Part shown: positions 57,681 through 64,000 of the stretch, one piece after another
How the letters are laid out: every line of letters begins with the position of its first letter
How positions within the stretch are numbered: the first letter of the stretch is position 1
Notes under the pieces: generated by a model
Seen by the model: only the letters and a program-made list of their open reading frames with translations
What the model was told of the DNA's origin: nothing
Database searches by the model: none
Program-made: the position numbers and the translations under genes
Assembly (NCBI GenBank): GCA_023428915.1
Contig: JAEYWL010000062.1
Span: 1-64,000, forward strand
From: Verrucomicrobiota bacterium
GTDB taxonomy: Bacteria; Chlamydiota; Chlamydiia; Chlamydiales; JAEYWL01
Direction: 5' to 3'
DNA length: 64,000 bases

Positions 57681-57744
57681 AGCGCTTAGTCCTTTGTCTC
57701 TAAGGTCCCTGGCGTCCCCAAGGTCCATTGTCCATTTAAGCGCT
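57681..57744. repeat. Dispersed palindromic element, copy 3 of 3
   Basis: AGCGCTTA at the left and its complement TTAAGCGCT at the right end, with TTAAATGGACAATGG as the core on the minus strand. Shorter (64 bases) than the other two copies. It is 24 bases past the helicase stop. Confidence 0.7.
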
Positions 57745-57764
57745 AACTCTGGCTTTTAAAATAA

Positions 57765-57797
57765 AAGAGGCTGTAGATTTCCTCACTACAGCCTCTT
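57765..57797. terminator. Bidirectional intrinsic terminator
   Basis: A perfect 12-bp stem (AAGAGGCTGTAG, 57765-57776, with 57786-57797) and a 9-base loop. On the minus strand it is followed by TTTATTTTAAAAG and on the plus strand by an A/T-rich run. It serves the helicase and the convergent YciE-like gene. Confidence 0.75.
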
Positions 57798-57833
57798 CTA
57801 TTTAGATATTTAAAAAGGCAGCAAGTCGGGGTT

Positions 57834-58358
57834 TTAAGCTTGCACTGCCTGGGCATTGATGCCTGTTGTCAACCATCCGCCTTCTGCAATTGATGTGAGC
57901 AACTCATTGGCGTTGCTTTCTTCATCTAATGTTGTGTCTAAAAGGTCTTCTACTTGATCAAAATTTAAATGATGGGCAAAGGTTTTTAAGGTACCGTAGG
58001 CAGCAATTTCATAGTGCTCAATGCGCTGTGCTTTGTTGATTAACTCAGCATCTACGATAAAATCGGGATGTTTATGATTGATAACTTCTTCACATTCGGC
58101 AATCAAGCCCTGCATGCCTTTGCATACTTCACCGCTAGGCTGTTCACCCAAGATTGAAAAAATCTCCTCAAGTCTTCTCACTTGATTTTTGGTTTCGGAT
58201 AAGTGAGCCCTAAACGCTTCTTTTAAGTCTTTAGTGGTTGATGCCTGCGCCATTTTTGGCAACGCTTCTACTATCTGATTTTCTGCACTGTAGAGATCGC
58301 GCAGTTCATCTACAAACATTTCATAAAATTGATCATGATTGGATTTTCTAGTAGCCAT
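57834..58358 (-). CDS. YciE/DUF892 ferritin-like protein
   Basis: 174 residues; the start at ATG 58358 is decided by an AAGGAGG site five bases upstream (an earlier in-frame ATG at 58385 overlaps it and adds nine residues). A four-helix bundle with the metal-binding pattern FVDELRDLYSAENQI (helix 1), AHLSETKNQVRRLEEIF (helix 2), IEHYEIAAYG (helix 3) and LDEESNANELL (helix 4) is typical of DUF892/YciE proteins. They are di-iron or manganese proteins linked to stress and host- or envelope-associated conditions. Function in this organism is unknown. Confidence 0.9.
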   Translation of the reverse strand: MATRKSNHDQFYEMFVDELRDLYSAENQIVEALPKMAQASTTKDLKEAFRAHLSETKNQVRRLEEIFSILGEQPSGEVCKGMQGLIAECEEVINHKHPDFIVDAELINKAQRIEHYEIAAYGTLKTFAHHLNFDQVEDLLDTTLDEESNANELLTSIAEGGWLTTGINAQAVQA

Positions 58359-58409
58359 GACAACCTCCTTGATGGGGTTTGACAACTATCTATTATCACG
58401 TAATAAGTA

Positions 58410-58434
58410 TGCGGCGTCTTAAAAACAAGCCGCA
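58410..58434 (-). terminator. Possible terminator of the carotenoid oxygenase gene
   Basis: Six-bp stem TGCGGC/GCCGCA (58410-58415, 58429-58434). The minus-strand flank is only mildly T-rich, so this is a weak call. Confidence 0.3.
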
Positions 58435-58566
58435 TTAGTGAGATATATCGACTACGAGTAAGAAACGAAAAGCTATACGCTCTCCTAGTTTCAATTTAAC
58501 ATAACGGCAAAGAAAATGTAATAGAAAAGAGTTAATTATTTCCTCAAGTTAATAACCATTAACTAC

Positions 58567-59985
58567 TTAAAGACTATTAAAATATTGTCCATGCAAACTG
58601 GGAGGGATGGCTTGGCTTATTTCAGCCCTGGCAATTTCTTTCATCTCTTTTGCCTCTAATATTAAAAGAAATGAAATTTTAGATTGCAGGTTGTAGACAA
58701 CAGTGGCCACGATGCCGTCATCCTCATGCACAGCATCGGGTGCTTCAATAAATACCGGCTCGCCTGGATAACAGAACTCCTCGCGCCAATAATGCACGGT
58801 TCTTTTATGCAAATCGAGTTTCTTGATGGGCCGTATATCAGCGAAAACTTCGGGCCTGCGTATGTCAGCCAGATAAAGATACTGATAGTGTTTGCCATCA
58901 AAGCGCCCATTAATGCGCGGAAATTCCATCGGCTCATGGTACAATTTTTCCCGCTGCACCTCGGATGTAGCCAGGTCGATGGTAAAGCGGCATAGCTTTT
59001 GATCATAAACAACGTCTTCAGAGGCTGCCATAACAGCCGGCCTATAATAGCGGCCTAAGCCCATAACAATTGAAGCGTCCGGATAGCAGACAATGTCGGC
59101 ACTCACTTTACCTTCACTTTCAAAGGCGTTGGCATGATGAAACGCAAAAAAAGGATCGGTAACTGCGCGGCAAATAACTTTGCCGCTGGAGCGTTCGATC
59201 ACGAGAATCTCTGTGCCTTTTTCAGGATGCCAAGTAAAGTTGTCTATGAACGGCTTGCCCGAAAGCAGAAAGTTTAGCGGTTTGACTATCAGGGGGTATT
59301 GCGTCAGTATGATGTAATTGTCTGTTAAGGAAAAGCTGTGCATATATGAAGGTTCTGCGACAGGTATTTCAGCAAAAGGCACTCTCGCAGTATCTTTTAG
59401 AGTATAAATTACATATTTACTTTCTCTGCCGTAGTGAATGAGATAATTGACTGCCTGCTGTGTGTTTGGATCCGTGTGAGGGTGCGCTGACTCCCAGCAA
59501 CTATCTTTAGGCAAAGCATCCGCATAATCTAATACGCCTAAGGTCTCAAGCGTTTCAGGGTCGAACCGTACGGGCAGGGGGATTTCAGTTAAAGCAACGA
59601 ACTGCCCGGCATATTTGGCGACATTGATATTGGCATTATGCAGATGGTGCTTTTCTAAATGAAATAGGGCTGTAAAAAACCGGCCAAATAAGGTACGGCA
59701 GGGATCTGAGGCAAATCCAAGGTAATTTAGTGTTTTTTTCTGAAATACAGCATTGTAGGCATCTGTACGCAAAAATTTATTCGAATACCTAACTTCTCCA
59801 TTTGCAAAAGAGAAAGCATGCAGCATGGCCAAACCATCAAACCAATGGGCATTGCTCTCTGTTCCAATTGTTGCATTTACAGGACCATTGCGCATGAGAA
59901 CTCCGGAAAGCCAATTCGGAACGCTTCCTTTGACTTCCAGTTTGACATTTTCAAGCTCTTTCCTAACTTCTGCTACCGGTTCCAT
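58567..59985 (-). CDS. Carotenoid cleavage oxygenase (RPE65/CCD family)
   Basis: 472 residues, full length. The four iron-binding His are in context: SAHPHTDP, SYMHSFSLTDNY, FAFHHANAFE, and AVHEDDGIV. The family's opening GVLMRNGPVNATI and NSHWFDG-like SNAHWFDGLAM are also present. It would cut a carotenoid or apocarotenoid double bond with O2. No other carotenoid gene is seen in the window. Such a gene is not part of the basic chlamydial set, so horizontal acquisition is likely. The ATG at 59985 is a normal start. Confidence 0.93.
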   Translation of the reverse strand: MEPVAEVRKELENVKLEVKGSVPNWLSGVLMRNGPVNATIGTESNAHWFDGLAMLHAFSFANGEVRYSNKFLRTDAYNAVFQKKTLNYLGFASDPCRTLFGRFFTALFHLEKHHLHNANINVAKYAGQFVALTEIPLPVRFDPETLETLGVLDYADALPKDSCWESAHPHTDPNTQQAVNYLIHYGRESKYVIYTLKDTARVPFAEIPVAEPSYMHSFSLTDNYIILTQYPLIVKPLNFLLSGKPFIDNFTWHPEKGTEILVIERSSGKVICRAVTDPFFAFHHANAFESEGKVSADIVCYPDASIVMGLGRYYRPAVMAASEDVVYDQKLCRFTIDLATSEVQREKLYHEPMEFPRINGRFDGKHYQYLYLADIRRPEVFADIRPIKKLDLHKRTVHYWREEFCYPGEPVFIEAPDAVHEDDGIVATVVYNLQSKISFLLILEAKEMKEIARAEISQAIPPSLHGQYFNSL

Positions 59986-60012
59986 TACTATTTTATACCG
60001 CCATTATGGGAT

Positions 60013-61218
60013 TTATTTTGTCCGTTGCAGATATAAGGCATCCCAGTCTGTTTGTACATGAAAAAACTTATCCAGGATCTGATAGGCTAACGAATGCACA
60101 AATTGGGTAGATTCCACATTGGCTAAGACGACAATGCCGAGATCCATGGCCGGCACATAGAGCATGACTGCGGCATACCCATCTGTAATTCCAGGGGCGT
60201 GGCAAATGAGCATCCCGCGATAGTCGTGAATAAACCAGCCATACCCGTAAGTAAAAAATTGCGCATCGGGAAATAGCTGCTCTTTCTGACGCTCAGAAGC
60301 TTGTCCAAAAAAACCTTCAGCCGCAGCCAGACATTGGGGCTGCATAGCCTTTTTGCAAGTCCCCACTTTAAGCAAAGGTTCGTTAGAACGGGTATTTAAG
60401 GAAATCGCCTGCAAAAACTTGGCCATGTCTTCGGCTGTAGAATATACACCTGCTCCCGGAGCAATATTCTCCAGGCTTTCATAACCTGCCGGTTTAATCT
60501 GCCCCAGAACGACCTGATAAGGCAGGGCGTGGTTGAAATCATGCTGGAATTTCTGCCCTGAGGCACAGCTTCGATCCATTTTAAGGGGCGAAAAGATTTC
60601 TTTTGCCACCATTTTTTCCCAAGAGCTGCCATACACTGTCTCCAGCAATTTCCCCGCTAAAACATAATGCAGGTTTTGATAGCCAAACAGTCCTCGAAAG
60701 CCATTCAAAAAGGGAAAAGTTGGCAGCAGCTCGAGCAGCTGCTTACGGCTTGCGGCAGGTTTGCCCTCTAGCTCTCTGCTAATCTCAGGCCCCTGCAACC
60801 CGCTATGCATGCACAGGCAATCATGCAGGGTTAAATGTTCGTAAGCATATTCGTTGCTGAGTTTAAAGAGCGGATAATGCTTCGCAATAGGGTCCTCCCA
60901 TTGCACTGCTTGTTTATCGACGAGAATACCTGCCAGAACAGCGGTAAAAGGTTTAGTCAGGGAGGCAATAGGAAAAAGTGTATGGGCATTCACATTATTG
61001 TGCATTTTCTTGGGATCTAAAGACTTAGTGCCATAACCCTTGCAGTGCAGCACTTGCCCCTCTTTAACTATAGCAACAGAACATCCGCAAATTTTCCAAA
61101 AGGACATGCTTTTATTAACGATGCTATCAAATGGATTGACGCTAGGCATCTCTTTAGCCTCTATGGTAAGGTTATGTATGAGCAAAAAAGTTAAAATAAA
61201 AGCTATAATATTTGACAT
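60013..61218 (-). CDS. Serine beta-lactamase-like hydrolase (class C / esterase family)
   Basis: 401 residues from ATG 61218; a TTG three codons earlier is possible. A hydrophobic leader (about 3-20) suggests export. Active-site SxxK is SLTK (Ser86-Lys89), YxN is YQN (in FGYQNLHY), and the third motif is HAPG in place of KTG. This fits the Pfam beta-lactamase family of penicillin-binding-protein-like esterases and D-aminopeptidases more than a true resistance enzyme. The 5' end overlaps mutM by 16 bases. Confidence 0.88.
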   Translation of the reverse strand: MSNIIAFILTFLLIHNLTIEAKEMPSVNPFDSIVNKSMSFWKICGCSVAIVKEGQVLHCKGYGTKSLDPKKMHNNVNAHTLFPIASLTKPFTAVLAGILVDKQAVQWEDPIAKHYPLFKLSNEYAYEHLTLHDCLCMHSGLQGPEISRELEGKPAASRKQLLELLPTFPFLNGFRGLFGYQNLHYVLAGKLLETVYGSSWEKMVAKEIFSPLKMDRSCASGQKFQHDFNHALPYQVVLGQIKPAGYESLENIAPGAGVYSTAEDMAKFLQAISLNTRSNEPLLKVGTCKKAMQPQCLAAAEGFFGQASERQKEQLFPDAQFFTYGYGWFIHDYRGMLICHAPGITDGYAAVMLYVPAMDLGIVVLANVESTQFVHSLAYQILDKFFHVQTDWDALYLQRTK

Positions 61219-62033
61219 ACAGGGCAAAAATGGGTGCCGCGCTGGGCGACTACTGTTTTACTGATAGGGCTTAGGCACCGCTCGCAGCTTTTGCCCTTGT
61301 TTCCATAGACTTTCAAGTGGTGCTGATTGCCTCCGCGGGTACCGGAAACTGTCTGGTAGTTGGGCTTGCCCTCGCCTAGGGAAGTGCCCCTATAAAGAAT
61401 ACTCTGCTCCAACACTTGCCGGATGGCATGATGCAAAGCTTGCATTTCTTTTTTAGTCAGGCTCGCAGCAGGCCGTAAAGGATGGATTTTAGCAAGCCAC
61501 AGGGCTTCATCCACATAGATATTGCCTAAACCCGCAATTAGTGTTTGATCTAGCAGCAAAGGCTTAATGGCACGCGACCTCGTGCTTAAAACTTTTTGCA
61601 GATATGCAATGGTAAAATCAGGAGATAAAGGTTCAAGGCCTAACTTTGCGGAAATGCTTTCACTGTCTTTGACTAAATACCAGCGGCCAAATTTGCGCGT
61701 GTCATCAAAGCTTAGCGCTAGTCCACCTTTAAAAGTTATGCGCAATCTTTCATGTTTGCCGATCTCAGCAGGTTTTTGGCTGCTTAGCAAAAATTTTCCG
61801 GTCATGCGCAAGTGAACGAAGACTACATAGGGTGGAATTACCAGCTGAATGTATTTTCCCCGGCGGTGAACCTCCGTTACTTTTTTACCCAGTATGGCTT
61901 TGGAAAATACTTCAACTGGCACTTCAGCTATGGTCGAAGGATTAAAAACCTCAATGGCTTCAATCTCTTTACCCACTAGCCCAAATGCCAGAAGTTCATT
62001 CTTGATCGTTTCAACTTCCGGCAGCTCTGGCAT
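61203..62033 (-). CDS. mutM: Formamidopyrimidine-DNA glycosylase
   Basis: Removes 8-oxoguanine and formamidopyrimidine lesions. 276 residues. The N-terminus is MPELPEVETI, with the catalytic Pro2 and Glu3 in the proper place. VFVHLRMTGKFLL holds the conserved Lys region, LIAGLGNIYVDEALW is the helix-two-turn-helix, and CERC...CPVC is the C-terminal zinc finger. All key residues are intact. Confidence 0.95.
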   Translation of the reverse strand: MPELPEVETIKNELLAFGLVGKEIEAIEVFNPSTIAEVPVEVFSKAILGKKVTEVHRRGKYIQLVIPPYVVFVHLRMTGKFLLSSQKPAEIGKHERLRITFKGGLALSFDDTRKFGRWYLVKDSESISAKLGLEPLSPDFTIAYLQKVLSTRSRAIKPLLLDQTLIAGLGNIYVDEALWLAKIHPLRPAASLTKKEMQALHHAIRQVLEQSILYRGTSLGEGKPNYQTVSGTRGGNQHHLKVYGNKGKSCERCLSPISKTVVAQRGTHFCPVCQIL

Positions 62034-62037
62034 AGGA

Positions 62038-62532
62038 TTACAACTGCTTTAAAGGTAATTGAGGCAAAATAATTTCTTTAACTGTCTTAAAGACCATTTT
62101 TACTTCAGGCTGGGCAGGGCCGAAGCTCGGCATTTGCATTAAAAGCTCAACATCGCAATCCCCTTTAGCAACAGGGCGCTTTGCTGTAAAAGTGATTGTC
62201 GACTTTGTCGGATCTTTTTCAGAAAAAATCATTAATTCAATACCTTTATCTGCAATATCTGCTTTCTTAATGTCGGAAATGATGGCCGGGTATTCATACA
62301 CCCATACAGAATCGCTTTTCACAAAGAAAAAGGTGATGTTGAGATCTTTAATTTTTCCATCTGCAACTTGTAAAAATCCAATGCCATAGTTTGGCAAAGG
62401 ATTTTTTGCGTCATCTAATTTTACAGTGAATTTGAGCCGGTAGTTAGCCCCGTCGCCTTCCCATTGGCATTCGGCGCATAGTGGGGCAATAACCAGTAGC
62501 ATAAGGGCAAAAAGCGCAAGGAATTGTTTCAT
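62038..62532 (-). CDS. Small exported protein of unknown function
   Basis: Not recognised. 164 residues, signal peptide (about 1-19, MKQFLALFALMLLVIAPLCA), a GGAGA ribosome site before the ATG. The mature part is beta-rich (YRLKFTVKLDDA, ITFFFVKSDSVWVYEY, STITFTAKRP). Separated by 4 bases from mutM, so probably co-transcribed. No catalytic motif. Confidence 0.65.
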   Translation of the reverse strand: MKQFLALFALMLLVIAPLCAECQWEGDGANYRLKFTVKLDDAKNPLPNYGIGFLQVADGKIKDLNITFFFVKSDSVWVYEYPAIISDIKKADIADKGIELMIFSEKDPTKSTITFTAKRPVAKGDCDVELLMQMPSFGPAQPEVKMVFKTVKEIILPQLPLKQL

Positions 62533-62753
62533 TGTATATCTCCAGTAGTGTGTTTTGAACTAGCTGATATTACCGTAAATCTTCCGGTTTATGAAGTCTT
62601 TTTTGTTAAAAATCTCACTCCCGGACCCTACCATAAAACCATATTCCTGCATAATAAAATGGAGTGAGGAACTGCTATGCAAAAACATCAAAATAACAGT
62701 GAAAATAATATCTCCTCTGACTTATACCTAAAATTGTTACCAAGGAGGTATTT

Positions 62754-63440
62754 ATGGCTAAAAAGTATTTCACAGCTCTCGCTGCCGCTATGGCTATCCC
62801 ATTCAGCTTATCAGCATTCTATCTCGATTTTGGACCTTTTGAGATGATTACAGATAGTCATGGAAATGCTAGCTACTATAATACGCAAGGTCAGCCTGCT
62901 GATCTCAGCGGCCCGGTATGTTATGCCATAAGACAGCAACGGTTATTAAGAATCATTGCTGAACGCCCTCCGGCTGACAAAAATGACACGCCTGATTTTT
63001 ATCAAATAACTTTTGAACCTTATGCTGTAGGTCTTAACGATAACAATGAGCTTATGATTCGAGGATTTGCTGTGGGTGTACAGCAGATAAACGAAAAACC
63101 AACTCCGAAAGATGTGTCTATCCAAGGACAAGTCATTGAAAGAAATGGCCAAAAAACAATCATTATCAAAGATTACCAGGAAAAGACCCCTGAAGGCTAT
63201 GATCCTGAAAAAGACCGCAAGTATTTTAAAGACTATTTTGGGATTCCCCATGCAGAGGACAATTGGGATCAATTCCGCCTTAAGAATATCCGCCGCATAG
63301 AAGTCCTCGACAACATGCCTTTCAATCCCAGAAAGGATTATAAGCCAGAAATCTACAACGATTTTGCGGAGCTCATTTGCAGGGTGAGAGTGGCAACCCC
63401 GCCGCCTCCATCGGAAGAAGCCCCTAATCCGCAAGAATAG
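62754..63440 (+). CDS. Exported protein of unknown function
   Basis: Not recognised. 228 residues with a signal peptide (about 1-21). AAGGAGG lies just before the ATG, an excellent ribosome site. The middle part looks beta-rich, followed by an acidic-basic region (GYDPEKDRKYFKDYFGIP) and a Pro-rich tail. Its 3' end overlaps the convergent methyltransferase gene by 17 bases. Confidence 0.7.
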   Translation: MAKKYFTALAAAMAIPFSLSAFYLDFGPFEMITDSHGNASYYNTQGQPADLSGPVCYAIRQQRLLRIIAERPPADKNDTPDFYQITFEPYAVGLNDNNELMIRGFAVGVQQINEKPTPKDVSIQGQVIERNGQKTIIIKDYQEKTPEGYDPEKDRKYFKDYFGIPHAEDNWDQFRLKNIRRIEVLDNMPFNPRKDYKPEIYNDFAELICRVRVATPPPPSEEAPNPQE

Positions 63441-64000
63441 GGCGTTTCACTAGTTTGACAATGGTTTCTACGTGCGCGGTTTGCGGGAACATATCGTAAG
63501 GGGCTGCAACTTCTACGTTATAACCGCCCTGCTCGATAAGCACGAGCAGGTCCCGCGCTAATGTGCCTGGATCGCATGAAACATAAACCACTGTAGCCGG
63601 AGCCAAGCGGCAAATAGCCGCTAAGAAACTCGGCTCGCAGCCCTTGCGGGGCGGATTGACAAACAGGACATCTATTTCTTCAAGCGTTTGAATGTACTCT
63701 TCAGCCAAAGCACACACAAACTCGGCATTATGAATGCCGTTCATGGAGGCATTTATCCTGGCATCTTCAATAGCCTCAGGAACAGCTTCAACGCCGATTA
63801 CCTTTCTTGCAGCTTTTGCGGCATGCAGCGATAATGTGCCAACTCCGCAGAACGCATCTAAAACTATCTCATTCCCTTTGAGCGCGGCTAGCTCTACCGC
63901 ATGCTTAAACAGCTTTTGAGCTTGATAAGGGTTGACTTGGAAAAAAGAAGCTGAAGAGATTTTAAAACAGAGCCCGTTCAACTCTTCAACAATAGATTCG
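63424..64000 (-). CDS. 23S rRNA m5U methyltransferase (RlmD/TrmA family), 5' end outside window
   Basis: C-terminal part of a SAM-dependent methyltransferase; the reading frame stays open to the right edge (upstream residues ESIVEELNG). The SAM-binding and catalytic motifs are visible: SFFQVNPYQAQKLF, DAFCGVGTLSLHAA, VNPPRKGCEP and the catalytic Cys in YVSCDPGTLARDL. It would methylate uridine in 23S rRNA; RlmC, RlmD and TrmA cannot be told apart from this half. Confidence 0.9.
   Translation of the reverse strand, partial: ESIVEELNGLCFKISSASFFQVNPYQAQKLFKHAVELAALKGNEIVLDAFCGVGTLSLHAAKAARKVIGVEAVPEAIEDARINASMNGIHNAEFVCALAEEYIQTLEEIDVLFVNPPRKGCEPSFLAAICRLAPATVVYVSCDPGTLARDLLVLIEQGGYNVEVAAPYDMFPQTAHVETIVKLVKRPILAD

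Noticed and set aside
57116..57682. A 188-residue open frame in the second frame across the helicase tail
   Set aside because: It arises from the Lys/Arg-rich repeat composition and overlaps the helicase frame completely; it has no start context or family pattern.

Overview
The window looks like a chromosome segment from an environmental (amoeba-associated) member of the Chlamydiota, Parachlamydiales-like. Three things point there. First, rmuC, pssA, a PreP-like M16 protease and htrA occur on one segment, which as I recall are near neighbours in Chlamydia. Second, there is an uppS-cdsA-cmk run. Third, the spaces between these core genes hold large proteins of no recognisable family that read like host-directed effectors. 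By eye the core genes are moderately GC-balanced and the effector-like genes are more AT-rich. The genus cannot be fixed from this sequence.

Layout. 0.1-1 kb: a protein-kinase-like gene. 1.1-9.3 kb: a probable operon of two tandem secreted, catalytically degenerate histidine-phosphatase-like proteins, then kdpA-kdpB-kdpC-kdpD (high-affinity K+ import) with no kdpE; comM follows. 10.9-14.9 kb: a small NTF2-like gene, a copper P-type ATPase and rmuC. 15.1-18.5 kb: two related Ser/Pro-rich proteins with nuclear-localisation-like C-termini, on either side of a YhhQ-type transporter and a PAP2 phosphatase. 18.6-22.5 kb: pssA and a PreP-like peptidase. 22.5-23.5 kb: an IS200-type HUH transposase between two 124/125-bp direct repeats. 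23.5-34.6 kb, all minus strand: five large effector-like genes running into a family 2 glycosyltransferase and a membrane dipeptidase. 34.8-41.9 kb: a CheD/CNF1-like putative deamidase, an M48 protease, htrA, a sugar-nucleotidyltransferase-like protein, a HAD phosphatase and an M15-like lipoprotein. 42.1-48.7 kb: two tRNA-Leu genes, thiamine pyrophosphokinase, then lepA-purA-uppS-cdsA-cmk. 48.7-55.1 kb, minus strand: a 1764-residue Rhs/YD-repeat protein with a lipase-like C-terminal tip, coupled to two small exported proteins. 55.1-64 kb: a pseudogene, a DEAD-box helicase with a repetitive basic tail, a YciE-like ferritin-fold protein, a carotenoid oxygenase, a serine beta-lactamase-like hydrolase, mutM, two exported hypotheticals, and the 3' part of a 23S rRNA m5U methyltransferase that runs off the right edge.

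The most unusual content: (1) a large effector-like gene cluster in which two members share an N-terminal domain, facing a divergent CheD/CNF1/BLF1-like deamidase candidate; (2) a KdpD with Tyr at the phospho-acceptor His position and no KdpE beside it; (3) degenerate histidine phosphatases heading the kdp operon; (4) a family of three dispersed palindromic elements with the core TTAAATGGACAATGG; (5) the Rhs protein with two translationally coupled exported partners; (6) paired nucleomodulin candidates. All functional readings come from motifs and context by eye; no database search was possible.
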